DNA from: Acidipila sp. EB88
GTDB lineage: Bacteria > Acidobacteriota > Terriglobia > Terriglobales > Acidobacteriaceae
DNA: 64,000 bases
Direction: 5' to 3'
NCBI RefSeq assembly: GCF_003858395.1
Contig: NZ_QWEV01000005.1
Coordinates: 1 to 64,000, forward strand
The translations under genes and the position numbers were made by a program. Positions 54,618-63,964 of the stretch are shown here, piece after piece. Under the pieces are notes generated by a model that was given only the letters and a program-made list of their open reading frames with translations, was not told where the DNA came from and did not search any database. How positions within the stretch are numbered: position 1 is the stretch's first letter; each line of letters starts with the position of its first letter.

Positions 54618-56786
54618 CTACTTCGAGGCCTGGGTGTCGCCGGCTGCTGAGTCCTCGAGCCCGCGATATTTCAGCATCGGCTTTGCCGAAGGATCCGCAC
54701 CAAGCCAGGCTTTGTACAGCGACTCGAGATCTGCAGAGTTGCCGCGTGACAGCACCATCTGGCGGAAGCGATCGCCGTTGGCGCGGGTGAGTCCGCCGTG
54801 ATCCTGGAACCACTGGAACGCGTCATCGTCGAGCATTTCGCTCCACAGGTACGCGTAGTAGCCGGCCGCATAGCCATTGCCCCAGATGTGCATGAAGTAC
54901 GAAGAGCGATAGCGTGGCGGCACCTGCTTCAGCGCAAGCCTGGTCTTCTCGAGCGCCTGCTGCTCAAACTCGTCCGACTTCTGCAGCGGCGCGTCCGCCG
55001 GCAGAGTGTGCCACTGCATGTCGAGCTCCGCGGCCGCGAGCAGCTCGGTCAGCGCGTAACCCTGGTTGAAGGTGCGCGCCTTCTGCAGCTTGGCCGTCAA
55101 CTCCGCCGGCATGGCTGCCCCGGTCTGGTAGTTGCGCGCATAGTGCGCGAAGACTTCCGGGTACATGGCCCAGTGCTCGTTGAACTGCGACGGAAACTCC
55201 ACGAAGTCGCGCGGAACCGACGTGCCGCTCAGGCTCGGGTACATGCTGTCCGCAAACATGCCGTGCAGCGCATGGCCAAACTCGTGGAACATGGTGGTGA
55301 CATCGTCGAACGAGATCAGCGCGGGCTGTCCCGGCGCAGGCTTGGTGAAATTGGCAACGTTGTAGACCACGGGCAGCGTGCCCAGCAGGCGCGACTGGCC
55401 CACAAACTCGCTCATCCACGCGCCGCCGTTCTTGTTGTCGCGCTTCCAGTAGTCGCAATAGAACAGCGCCAGGGGCTTGCCGTTGCTGTCGGTCACCTCA
55501 AAGACGCGCACATCCGGCTCGTAAACCGGGATGTCCTTGCGCTCCTTGAACGAAATGCCGTACAGCAGGTGAGCGGCATAAAACACGCCATTTTCGAGGA
55601 CTTTGTCGATCTCGAAGTACGGCTTCAGCTCTGCTTCATCGAGGTCGTAACGTGCCTTGCGGACCTGCTCGGCGTAGAAGTCCCAATCCCATGCTTCGAG
55701 CTGGAAGCCGCCATTCTGCGCGTCGATCACCTTCTGGATCTCGGCAGCCTCGCCCTGAGCCTTCGCCGTGGCAGCAGGCACCAGCGCGTCCATAAAGTGC
55801 AAAGCAGCCTCGGGCGTCTTGGCCATCTGGTCGCCTAGCTTCCAGGCGGCATAGCTCGAAAAACCGAGCAGCTTCGCTTTGTGTGCGCGCACCTGCGCCA
55901 GTTGCGCGATCACGTCGCGGGTATCGTTGTCGCCCGGGCGCTCGGCGCGCTCGAGGGAATCCTGGAAGAGCGCCTGGCGCGTTGAGCGCTGCGTAAGCGA
56001 AGCGAGTGCCGGCTGCTGCGTAGTGTTTTGCAAGGGCAGCACATAGCCCTGCTGCTTACGAGCACTGGCCGCCTGGGCCGCGGCTGCCAGCTGCGCGTCG
56101 CTCAAACCCGCGAGAGCGGCTTTGTCAGTGGTCGTGTAGGCACCGGCCTTGGTGGCAGCCAGCAGCCTGGTTTCAAAAGCATTGGAAAGCGTGGACTCAC
56201 GCTCGTTCAACTGGCGAAGCTGTGCCTTGTCCGCATCGGAAAGCTGCGCTCCCGCGCGCAGAAACTGGTCGTACGTCACTTTGACCAGCCGGAGCTGCTC
56301 CGCGTCAAGATGCAGGCTGGTGCGCTGGTCGTGTATCGCCTTTACTCTTGCGAAGAGCTTGCTGTTTAGATAGATCGCGTCGTTATGCGCTGCCTGCCTC
56401 GGCGCTTCTTCCTGCTGGACTTTTTGCAGGACCGGGTTGGTGTTGGCGCCAGTGACGCTGCTGAACACGCGCAGTACGCGCTGCAGCAAGAGCCCGGAAC
56501 GCTCCATGGCAACCAGGGTGTTGTCGAAGGTCGGCGCCGTGGGATCATTTGCGATCGCGTCGATTTCGCGCAGGTGTTCGCGCATCCCGGCCTCGATCGC
56601 GGGCTGGTAGTCCGCGTCGTGGATGCGGTCAAAAGGGGGTGCGTGGAATGGAAGCGTGCTCTCCCCATAAAACGGATTGCTGGGTCCAAAGCCGCCTGCT
56701 CCCGTCGCCTGTGCCGCTCCACCCGCCGTGCTCCCGAGCGCGATCGCCCCGGCCGCCATCCATGTCTGCATCGTCTTCATCCGCAT
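54618..56786 (-). CDS. dcp: M3-family peptidyl-dipeptidase (Dcp-like), exported
   Basis: 722 residues. Zinc metallopeptidase removing C-terminal dipeptides from oligopeptides. A signal peptide is present (MAAGAIALGSTAGGAAQATG), so a periplasmic location is predicted. The zinc motif is FHEFGHALHGM near residues 500-504, with the third ligand Glu about 25 residues on. M3 blocks YDLDEAELKPYFEID and FPSQFNEHWAMYPEVFAHYA are complete. Length is normal for Dcp. Starts at 56786 and 56780 are both possible. It is a lone minus-strand gene, divergent from the glycoside hydrolase gene. Confidence 0.92.
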   Translation of the reverse strand: MRMKTMQTWMAAGAIALGSTAGGAAQATGAGGFGPSNPFYGESTLPFHAPPFDRIHDADYQPAIEAGMREHLREIDAIANDPTAPTFDNTLVAMERSGLLLQRVLRVFSSVTGANTNPVLQKVQQEEAPRQAAHNDAIYLNSKLFARVKAIHDQRTSLHLDAEQLRLVKVTYDQFLRAGAQLSDADKAQLRQLNERESTLSNAFETRLLAATKAGAYTTTDKAALAGLSDAQLAAAAQAASARKQQGYVLPLQNTTQQPALASLTQRSTRQALFQDSLERAERPGDNDTRDVIAQLAQVRAHKAKLLGFSSYAAWKLGDQMAKTPEAALHFMDALVPAATAKAQGEAAEIQKVIDAQNGGFQLEAWDWDFYAEQVRKARYDLDEAELKPYFEIDKVLENGVFYAAHLLYGISFKERKDIPVYEPDVRVFEVTDSNGKPLALFYCDYWKRDNKNGGAWMSEFVGQSRLLGTLPVVYNVANFTKPAPGQPALISFDDVTTMFHEFGHALHGMFADSMYPSLSGTSVPRDFVEFPSQFNEHWAMYPEVFAHYARNYQTGAAMPAELTAKLQKARTFNQGYALTELLAAAELDMQWHTLPADAPLQKSDEFEQQALEKTRLALKQVPPRYRSSYFMHIWGNGYAAGYYAYLWSEMLDDDAFQWFQDHGGLTRANGDRFRQMVLSRGNSADLESLYKAWLGADPSAKPMLKYRGLEDSAAGDTQASK

Positions 56787-56994
56787 CCGTGATTCGTTAC
56801 CTCTGTGTGGTGATTGTAGGGTTTCCGTGTCCAGGCTGCGAAAACGCGACTGTAATGCTTGAAAGCAGCCAGCCGCGGATATGCTGGGGCAGGAAGCTTT
56901 GCCGTTTACGGTTTACTCCGCGTGGCGGCTGCCTCCGCGTACGGGAAGCATCGATCGAGCCAAGACCCAGCCAAACCTGAAGGAGACCTGCCCC

Positions 56995-58398
56995 TTGCAT
57001 CGTGAAAAGAGCACCCGCTGGTTCACCACCATACTTTCCCGGCGCACATGGGGTGAGAGCGTGGGCCTCGTTCTGCTCGCCAGCCTTTGTCCGGCGATCG
57101 CGCACGCAAGCGGCGAACGCCCCATGCAGGCTGTTCCAGTAGCGAGGTTTCTTGACTCACTGGGCGTGAACACCCACGTGCAGCACGGGCAGGACGCGGC
57201 CAAGCTGGCGAAGTCAGTGCGCTACCTTGGCGTGCGCAACATTCGGGACGCAGCCGACGGGCGCTACGACATGAGTTCCCTGCTGCTGCTGCACGCGATG
57301 AGTGGGGCGTTGATTGATCTCAGCCCGGGAAGCGGCGTCAAGGACAAGGATTTCGGCGCGATCATTGAAGCCTGGAAGCAGCTGGCGGCTGCGCACGCGC
57401 TGCGATCGATGGAAGGGCCCAACGAGCCGAATAATTTTGGCGGGGTCGTCTACAAGGGCGTGAAGGGCGGCAGCAACGCCACCTGGCAGCCGGTGGCGAA
57501 TTTTCAACGCGACCTGTACCGCACGGTCAAGGCAGATGCCACGCTCAGGGAGTATCCGCTGCTCAACCTCAGCGAAAGCGGGGCGGAAACCAACAACGTG
57601 GGATTGCAATTTCTCCTGGTTCCAAAAGGCTCCGGTACGCTGACCCCGGACGGCACAGTTTTTGCCGACCTGGCGAACTGTCACAACTATGTGGCGTATG
57701 CCGGCCACAAGGCGCTTGAAGACAACATGGCCTGGAAAGCAGCCGATCCTGTGCTGGCCGACGCTCCGTGGGACGGTCTGGTGAACAACTACAACACCAC
57801 ATGGGGCAAGCACTTCCACGGCTATTCGCTTCCGGAGCTTCGCACGCTGCCAAGGGTAACGACTGAGACCGGCTGGAAAACAGGACCTGGCGATCTGACC
57901 GAGGAGCAGCAGGCCAAGCTCTACCTCGACATCTATCTCAGCCAGTTCAAGCAGGGGTGGAAGTATACGTACATCTACGAGCTTGCCGACGACTCCGACG
58001 GCGCGTGGGGCTTTTTCAAGGCCGACCTCACCACGCCCCGGAAGGCAGCCGTGTACCTGCACAACCTGACTTCGATCCTCGCAGACCCGCCCGCGGATGC
58101 AGGTGCAGCAGCGCGCAATGACAGCCTGCCATATGCCCTCGCCAACCAGCCTGCGACCGTGCATGACCTGCTGCTCGAAAAGAGCGATGGCACCTTCGAA
58201 CTGGTGCTATGGAACGAGCAGGTACATGGCACGAGCCCGGTGCAGCTTCACCTTGCCCCGGGCATCAGCAAGGTAAAGCTTTACGACACGACGCAGGCGC
58301 CCACCCGGGCACGTACGCTGGGTACAGCCTCGCCGTCCAACCCTTCCCTGCGCCTGACCCTGACGGATCACCCGGTGGTCCTCGAGTTCACCCGCTGA
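56995..58398 (+). CDS. Secreted clan GH-A-like glycoside hydrolase, TTG start
   Basis: About 467 residues. I chose the TTG at 56995 because AAGGAG lies 8 bases before it and it begins a good signal peptide (GLVLLASLCPAIAHA). The barrel contains SMEGPNEPNNFGG (Asn-Glu, acid/base, near residue 143) and RVTTETGWKTG (nucleophile Glu, near residue 291), the NE...E pattern of clan GH-A enzymes. The C-terminal 90 residues form a beta-sandwich (LVLWNEQVHGTSPVQLHL). The substrate is undetermined; related proteins are annotated as glycosyl hydrolases of unknown specificity. Confidence 0.75.
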   Translation: MHREKSTRWFTTILSRRTWGESVGLVLLASLCPAIAHASGERPMQAVPVARFLDSLGVNTHVQHGQDAAKLAKSVRYLGVRNIRDAADGRYDMSSLLLLHAMSGALIDLSPGSGVKDKDFGAIIEAWKQLAAAHALRSMEGPNEPNNFGGVVYKGVKGGSNATWQPVANFQRDLYRTVKADATLREYPLLNLSESGAETNNVGLQFLLVPKGSGTLTPDGTVFADLANCHNYVAYAGHKALEDNMAWKAADPVLADAPWDGLVNNYNTTWGKHFHGYSLPELRTLPRVTTETGWKTGPGDLTEEQQAKLYLDIYLSQFKQGWKYTYIYELADDSDGAWGFFKADLTTPRKAAVYLHNLTSILADPPADAGAAARNDSLPYALANQPATVHDLLLEKSDGTFELVLWNEQVHGTSPVQLHLAPGISKVKLYDTTQAPTRARTLGTASPSNPSLRLTLTDHPVVLEFTR

Positions 58399-58594
58399 TC
58401 GGATTCGGATCGAACGTGGCCACTCCGTTCGATCCGAAACGTGGCTGGTTTGCGGGCTGCTCCATTTGGACACGTAAAGCATCGTCATTGACGAGACGCC
58501 GCTGCCGCACGAATAATCGTAAGTTGTTCTCGCGCCGGGCTGTCCGACCATACCCTGCGGCGAGCTTCCCGGCCTGAAGGAGTCCACTCCACGC

Positions 58595-59395
58595 ATGGCA
58601 ACAACCGTTTCGACCCCGGTGTCTGCGCCGCCCACGGGCGCGCGCAAAGGCACGCGACACAAGGGTGTGCAGCCGCTTCGCGCCGGACAGGGGCACTCTT
58701 TCCTGCTGCGCCGCCTGCACTCGCTCACAGGCATCGTGCCGATCGGCGCCTTCCTGATCGAGCACATCGTCTCCAACTTTGAAGCGCTCAAAGGGCCCGC
58801 GGCGTACGCGGCACAGGTCAAGTTCCTCAATGCCCTGCCGTTTGTGCGCGTGCTCGAGTGGGCGTTCATCTTTCTGCCGCTGATCTACCACGCCGGCTAC
58901 GGCATGTACATCTGGCTGCGTGGCAAGTCCAATGTCATCTACTATCCCTGGGCCGGCAACTGGCTGTACACCGCGCAGCGCTGGACGGGCGGCATCGCGC
59001 TGGCCTACATCATTCAGCATGTATGGCGGCAGCGATTCTCAGGCGTCAATCTGCCCGATCACCCAGGCGCAGCATTTCACAAGGTGCAGATGGAACTGCT
59101 GCATCCGTGGATGTTCGCTATTTACGCGATCGCCATGATCGCCACCTGTTATCACTTCGCGTACGGCGTCTGGCTGTTCTGCGCCAAGTGGGGCATCACC
59201 TCGGGTGAGCGCGCCCGGCGCGGCTTTGGCTGGGTATGCGGCGTGGCAGGTCTCCTGCTGTGCACGATTGGCCTCGCCAGCATGTGGGCGTTTGTGAGCC
59301 CCAAGTACCGCAATGCCCCGGCCGATTTAACTCCTGCGCAAATCACTGAAGGCACACAGGCCCCTGCTCCTATCGGACAGGCGCACACTAGATAA
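58595..59395 (+). CDS. sdhC: Succinate dehydrogenase cytochrome b558 subunit
   Basis: 266 residues. Membrane anchor of the di-heme, B. subtilis-type complex II that reduces menaquinone; five helices. The conserved heme-ligand histidines lie in RRLHSLTGIVPIGAFLIEHI, LPLIYHAGYGMYIW, YIIQHVWRQRF and ATCYHFAYGVWL. About 35 basic/Pro residues precede the first helix. A GAAGGAG site lies upstream of the ATG. It is the first gene of sdhC-sdhA-(YciI-like)-sdhB; only nine bases separate it from sdhA. Confidence 0.93.
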   Translation: MATTVSTPVSAPPTGARKGTRHKGVQPLRAGQGHSFLLRRLHSLTGIVPIGAFLIEHIVSNFEALKGPAAYAAQVKFLNALPFVRVLEWAFIFLPLIYHAGYGMYIWLRGKSNVIYYPWAGNWLYTAQRWTGGIALAYIIQHVWRQRFSGVNLPDHPGAAFHKVQMELLHPWMFAIYAIAMIATCYHFAYGVWLFCAKWGITSGERARRGFGWVCGVAGLLLCTIGLASMWAFVSPKYRNAPADLTPAQITEGTQAPAPIGQAHTR

Positions 59396-59404
59396 GAGGG
59401 CTTA

Positions 59405-61186
59405 ATGGCTGCAGTTCCCAGGATTATCGTGGTTGGTGGCGGCCTGGCCGGGCTTTCTTCCGTGATCAAGATTGCCGAGGCGGGTGGCAAGGTTGACCTG
59501 TTCTCGATCGTACCGGTGAAGCGTTCGCATTCCGTCTGCGCCCAGGGTGGCATCAATGCCGCCAAGAACCTCAAAGGCGAAGGTGACACCACCGCGGCGC
59601 ACTTCGATGACACGATCTACGGTGGCGACTTCCTCGCGAACCAGACGCCGGTCAAGAACATGTGCGATGCGGCCCCGGCGATCATCGACCTTCTGGACCG
59701 CATGGGTGTTCCCTTTAACCGGACGCCGGAAGGCCTGCTGGATTTTCGCCGCTTCGGCGGAACCCTGTACCACCGGACCGCTTTCGCCGGCGCAACTACC
59801 GGCCAGCAGTTGCTGTATGCGCTCGATGAGCAGGTGCGACGCTACGAATCCGAAGGCAAGGTCACCAAGTACGAAGGGTGGGAGTTCCTCTCTTCCGTTC
59901 TCGACGGGCAGGGTGTGTGCCGCGGCATCTGCGCGATGAACCTGCGCGACATGAGCGTGCGCACCTTCGACGCGGACGCGATCATCCTGGCCACCGGCGG
60001 TAATGGCGCGATCTTCGGCAAGAGCACCAACTCCGTGGTCTGCACGGGCTCCGCGCAGTCCGCGATCTACCAGCAGGGCGCTTACTACGCTAATGGCGAG
60101 TTCATCCAGGTGCACCCGACCTGCATCCCGGGCGAAGACAAGCTGCGGCTGATGTCGGAGTCGGCACGCGGCGAGGGCGGCCGCGTGTGGGTGCCGCGAA
60201 AGCTCAACGACCCACGCGATCCCGTCTCGATTCCCGAGGCCGACCGCTGGTACTTCCTGGAAGAGTGGTACCCCAAGTACGGCAACCTTGTGCCTCGAGA
60301 TGTGGCAACTCGAGCCATTCACAAGGTGGTGTACGAGCATGAGCTGGGCATCGACGGCCAGCCCATGGTTTACCTGGACCTGACGCATATCGACGCCGCC
60401 ACGCTGAACCGCAAGCTCGAGGGCATTCTCGAGATCTACGAGAAGTTCGTCGGCGACGATCCACGCAAGGTCCCGATGAAGATCTTCCCGGGCATGCACT
60501 ACACCATGGGCGGTCTATGGGTGGACTTCAACCAGATGACCAACATCCCGGGCATCTTTGCCGCGGGTGAGGCAGAGTACAACTACCATGGCGCGAACCG
60601 CCTCGGGGCAAACTCGCTGCTGTCCTGTATTTACGGCGGCTTCCAGGCCGGGCCAAACGCCCTGCGCTATGCGAAGAGCCTGCCGGCGGCGGCGTCCAAC
60701 GGGCATGGCGAGAGCGAGCGCAAACGGCAGGAAGAGATCAATGCCGGGCTGCTTTCCTCCTCCGGCACCGAAAACCCTTTCCGCCTGTGGCGCGAACTGG
60801 GCGAGACGATGACCAAGAACGTCACGGTGATCCGCTACAACAAGGCGCTCGCCGAAACGGACGAGAAGATCGTGGAGTTGCTGGAGCGCTTTCGCAACAT
60901 CAACCTGAGCGACAAGAGCGCCTGGGCCAATACGAGTTTTGCGTTCACCCGGCAGCTATATAACATGCTGCAGCTGGGCCGCGTGGTCACGCAGGGCGCA
61001 AAGCTGCGTGATGAATCGCGGGGCGCGCACTACAAGCCGGACTTTCCGGATCGGGACGACGAGCGCTTCCTCAAAACCACCAAGGCCACCTTTGCCCCCG
61101 ATGCAGACGAGCCGGTGTTCAGCTGGGAAGCCGTGGATACGCAGTACATTACGCCGAGGCCGCGTCGCTACGACGCGGTGAAGTAG
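59405..61186 (+). CDS. sdhA: Succinate dehydrogenase flavoprotein subunit
   Basis: 593 residues. Oxidises succinate to fumarate. The FAD Rossmann motif is IVVGGGLAGLSS, and the covalent-flavin His is His42 in KRSHSVCAQGGINAAKN. The substrate-site block reads RTAFAGATTGQQLL, and the later FAD-binding end is ANRLGANSLLSCIYGGFQAG. The catalytic Arg/His segment (HPTCIPGEDKLRLMSESARG) follows the usual order. Its closeness to the b558 anchor and the QGGINAAKN form mark it as the non-proteobacterial class. Confidence 0.95.
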   Translation: MAAVPRIIVVGGGLAGLSSVIKIAEAGGKVDLFSIVPVKRSHSVCAQGGINAAKNLKGEGDTTAAHFDDTIYGGDFLANQTPVKNMCDAAPAIIDLLDRMGVPFNRTPEGLLDFRRFGGTLYHRTAFAGATTGQQLLYALDEQVRRYESEGKVTKYEGWEFLSSVLDGQGVCRGICAMNLRDMSVRTFDADAIILATGGNGAIFGKSTNSVVCTGSAQSAIYQQGAYYANGEFIQVHPTCIPGEDKLRLMSESARGEGGRVWVPRKLNDPRDPVSIPEADRWYFLEEWYPKYGNLVPRDVATRAIHKVVYEHELGIDGQPMVYLDLTHIDAATLNRKLEGILEIYEKFVGDDPRKVPMKIFPGMHYTMGGLWVDFNQMTNIPGIFAAGEAEYNYHGANRLGANSLLSCIYGGFQAGPNALRYAKSLPAAASNGHGESERKRQEEINAGLLSSSGTENPFRLWRELGETMTKNVTVIRYNKALAETDEKIVELLERFRNINLSDKSAWANTSFAFTRQLYNMLQLGRVVTQGAKLRDESRGAHYKPDFPDRDDERFLKTTKATFAPDADEPVFSWEAVDTQYITPRPRRYDAVK

Positions 61187-61205
61187 ACAGGACAAGGAGC
61201 CGGGT

Positions 61206-61487
61206 ATGCCGTTGTTTTTCCTTAAAGCCACCCCGAAGAACGATCAGCAGGAGCCGTCTCAGGAGCAGCAGCAGTACTGGCACGGGCTGCTTGCCTCGCA
61301 CACTGCGCTCACGTACGGCAGGGTCAAGGATCCGAAAGGTGCGTACTGGGTCGCTACGGTTGAGGTTGAAAACGAAGCGGCGGTGGAAGAGTTGATGAAG
61401 AAAGACCCAGCCAAGTCCTGGTGCACCATTGAGCACTACCCGCTGGAATCCGTCCACAAGGCGCAACCCGAAACGAGCACAACCTAG
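61206..61487 (+). CDS. YciI-like ferredoxin-fold protein inside the sdh operon
   Basis: 93 residues, no signal peptide. The fold looks like YCII-related proteins: helix YWHGLLASHTALTYG, strand GAYWVATVEVENEAAVEELM, helix KKDPAKSWCTIEHYPL. YciI proteins often end a strand with a catalytic His/Asp pair, but that role is not visible here. It sits between sdhA (20 bases) and sdhB (53 bases) and is thus co-transcribed with them. A role in complex II assembly is conceivable but unproved. Confidence 0.7.
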   Translation: MPLFFLKATPKNDQQEPSQEQQQYWHGLLASHTALTYGRVKDPKGAYWVATVEVENEAAVEELMKKDPAKSWCTIEHYPLESVHKAQPETSTT

Positions 61488-61539
61488 TTGCAGACAGAAG
61501 CAGGCTCCGTCGCGGTGCCGAACTGAAACGAGGACAACG

Positions 61540-62343
61540 ATGCAGGCAGCGGAAACACTTACCGGCGCGGCCATCCCGCTGAGCAAGCCCACGGGCAAGA
61601 CGTACCGGATCGAGATCAAGCGCCAGGCGAGCCCCGATGCCGAACCGCATTGGGACAAGTTCGACCTGCCACAGCGTACGGGCATGAACGTCATCTCGGC
61701 AATGATGGAGATCGCCGGGAATCCAGTTACGACGGATGGACGCGCCACGACACCAATCGCTTATGACGCCAACTGTCTCGAGGAGGTCTGCGGGTCCTGT
61801 GCCATGCGCATCAACGGCAAAGCGCGCATGGCTTGCTCCGCGCTGATCGACAAGGTGCAGGAGAATGGCGTGGTCCGCGTAGAGCCGCTCTCCAAGATGC
61901 CGGTGATTCGCGATCTGTCCGTGGATCGCTCCGTGCTATTCGAGAATCTGAAGCGCGTGCAGGCCTGGGTGCCGCTCGACGGGTCGTACGATCTTGGCTC
62001 CGGACCGCGCATCACGCCGCAACAGCAGGAAGAAGCCTATCCGCTGTCCCGCTGTATCTCCTGCACGATCTGCATGGAGGTATGCCCGCAGTTCAACGAG
62101 GAAACCAACTTCGTGGGCGCGGCCACCATCGCGCAGGCCAAGCTGTTCAACGAGCACCCCACCGGCAAGGTGCTCAAGACCGAACGACTCCACGCACTGA
62201 TGGGCGACGGTGGCATTCATGAGTGCGGCTTCTCGGGCAACTGCGTCACGGCCTGCCCCAAGATGCTGCCGCTCACGCGCGCCATCTCGGAGGTGAGCCG
62301 CGACGTGATGATCCAGGCGGCAAAGGACATCTTCACGCGCTAG
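61540..62343 (+). CDS. sdhB: Succinate dehydrogenase iron-sulfur subunit
   Basis: 267 residues. Carries electrons from flavin to heme/quinone through three clusters. The 2Fe-2S motif is CLEEVCGSCAMRINGKARMAC. The 4Fe-4S and 3Fe-4S ligands are in SRCISCTICMEVCPQ and GNCVTACPKMLPLT. The N-terminal 20 residues are a non-conserved extension. The start at 61540 has gaggac just upstream. It completes the operon; a hairpin ccgcgaactacgcggg-like at 62397-62413 with a partial T run may terminate it. Confidence 0.95.
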   Translation: MQAAETLTGAAIPLSKPTGKTYRIEIKRQASPDAEPHWDKFDLPQRTGMNVISAMMEIAGNPVTTDGRATTPIAYDANCLEEVCGSCAMRINGKARMACSALIDKVQENGVVRVEPLSKMPVIRDLSVDRSVLFENLKRVQAWVPLDGSYDLGSGPRITPQQQEEAYPLSRCISCTICMEVCPQFNEETNFVGAATIAQAKLFNEHPTGKVLKTERLHALMGDGGIHECGFSGNCVTACPKMLPLTRAISEVSRDVMIQAAKDIFTR

Positions 62344-62403
62344 TGGCTGAAGACCAAGTCGCCTCATACGCGAACCGCCTGTAAACGGAAGCAAGCCCGC
62401 GAA

Positions 62404-63039
62404 CTACGCGGGCTTGTTCTGTTTGCCTGGCCAGCGTGGCGCCACGGCATAGTTCAACTGCACCAGAAAGATGCAGCCCAGGCTGAGGCGGGTGTCGAAG
62501 ACGCATAAGGCGGTACTCACCGCGTACAAGCACTGGGCGATTAGTACCCGGCGGCAGATGGCATGGTTGATCGCGGTCGGCGTGTCTTCGCGAATGAGCC
62601 CGGCATGGTTCGCGTAGCGCCAGCTCGCGTACAGAAGCGCCCCAAGCAGCAGGAAGTTCAGCCAGTAGGCGACCAGCGCAGTGCGGAAAAGGTAGAACTC
62701 GGCCAGCAGCCCTGTCGAGAGCGGCAGGAGCGCAATGCCGAACAGGAACGCAAGGTGCAGCCAGGTCAGGTCGCGCGAGCTCTGCTTCAGGTAGTTGAGC
62801 TGGGTTTGTTGCCCGTTCCAGAAGATGCTGAGCGCCAGGAAGCTGAGCATCGCGGCCAGCAAACGGGGGGCCACGGCCGCAAGCGCCACCAGCAGATCGT
62901 GCTCGGAACGCACGTGTTCCACTTCGGGGAGCTTGATGTCGATCAGCAGAAACGTCATGGCGAAGGCAAAGACGCCGTCGCTCAAGGCGCCAAGACGTTC
63001 AAGGCTCTGGTTCGCGATCGTGTTGTAAAGCGTTGCCAT
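62404..63039 (-). CDS. TMEM175/DUF1211-type potassium channel
   Basis: 211 residues, six helices. The family signature is ERLGALSDGVFAFAMTFLLI followed by DIKLP; helix 1 normally carries the filter-forming FSDG, here LSDG. Bacterial relatives are tetrameric potassium channels without a classical P-loop. The start at 63039 (MATLYNTIANQSLERL) was chosen because conservation begins there; the frame extends further upstream into the cyclophilin promoter. It is divergent from the cyclophilin gene, 49 bases away. Confidence 0.82.
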   Translation of the reverse strand: MATLYNTIANQSLERLGALSDGVFAFAMTFLLIDIKLPEVEHVRSEHDLLVALAAVAPRLLAAMLSFLALSIFWNGQQTQLNYLKQSSRDLTWLHLAFLFGIALLPLSTGLLAEFYLFRTALVAYWLNFLLLGALLYASWRYANHAGLIREDTPTAINHAICRRVLIAQCLYAVSTALCVFDTRLSLGCIFLVQLNYAVAPRWPGKQNKPA

Positions 63040-63088
63040 CTCTGTCCTTTCATGCGAGCGAGCCACAGGGAATACACTAGAAGACGGC

Positions 63089-63868
63089 ATGATTGTCGCA
63101 TTCCGCAGCTTCCTGTTCGCCCCGTTCCTGTTTGCCGCTGGCGCGCTTGCCCAGCAGTCGACGCCGACCACCCCCACACCTTCGGCCCCTCCCCCACAGG
63201 CGACGACGCCGGCTCTGCCCGCGGCGCCAACTCCGGCCGACCAGCTCCCCGACTCGCCAGGTATCGCAATTCATCCGGCTCCCGAGCCATCCGGCCCGAC
63301 CGTGGTCTTCGACAGCTCCATGGGCCGCATGGTGTGCCGCCTCTACAGCAAGGAGGCACCCAGCACCGTCGCCAACTTCATCGGGCTGGCGCAGGGTACA
63401 AAAGACTGGGCTGACCCGGCCACCCACCAGAAAGTGCACGGCAAGCCGCTTTACGACGGCACCACGTTCCACCGGGTCATCCCCGGCTTCATGATCCAGG
63501 GCGGCGACCCGCTCGGCGACGGAACGGGCGATCCTGGCTTCCTGTTCGCCGACGAGATCAGCCCGGACCTGTCCTTTGATCGTCCCGGGCGACTGGCCAT
63601 GGCGAACTCCGGCCCGGACACCAACGGGTCACAGTTTTTCATCACCGAGGCTGCCTACCCGACGCTGGATGGCCATTACAGCCTCTTCGGCCAGTGTGAT
63701 CCGTCTGCCGTGTCCGTGGTCACCGCCATTACGCACGTGGAGCGCGACGCCCAGGACAAGCCACTCACGCCAGTGGTCCTGAACAAGGTCACGATTGTGC
63801 CGGCTGGCCAGCCTTTACCGGCTGCGCCGGCCGCCTCCGCCGCAGCCGGCGCATCTACACCCCAGTAG
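63089..63868 (+). CDS. ppiA: Exported cyclophilin-type peptidyl-prolyl isomerase
   Basis: 259 residues. Catalyses cis-trans isomerisation of prolyl bonds during periplasmic folding. Signal peptide SFLFAPFLFAAGALAQQ, then a Pro/Thr-rich linker to about residue 65. Cyclophilin motifs are YDGTTFHRVIPGFMIQGGDP (catalytic Arg in FHRV) and MANSGPDTNGSQFFITEA. The C terminus is an Ala-rich tail. A second cyclophilin follows 96 bases downstream. Confidence 0.92.
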   Translation: MIVAFRSFLFAPFLFAAGALAQQSTPTTPTPSAPPPQATTPALPAAPTPADQLPDSPGIAIHPAPEPSGPTVVFDSSMGRMVCRLYSKEAPSTVANFIGLAQGTKDWADPATHQKVHGKPLYDGTTFHRVIPGFMIQGGDPLGDGTGDPGFLFADEISPDLSFDRPGRLAMANSGPDTNGSQFFITEAAYPTLDGHYSLFGQCDPSAVSVVTAITHVERDAQDKPLTPVVLNKVTIVPAGQPLPAAPAASAAAGASTPQ

Positions 63869-63964
63869 CGCAACCGGCTCAACCTTGGCCTTACGCACAG
63901 GCGCTGGCTCCACAAGCCGCGCCGTAAGCCAAACGCAAGACAGAAGACAAGGAGAACCAAACGC

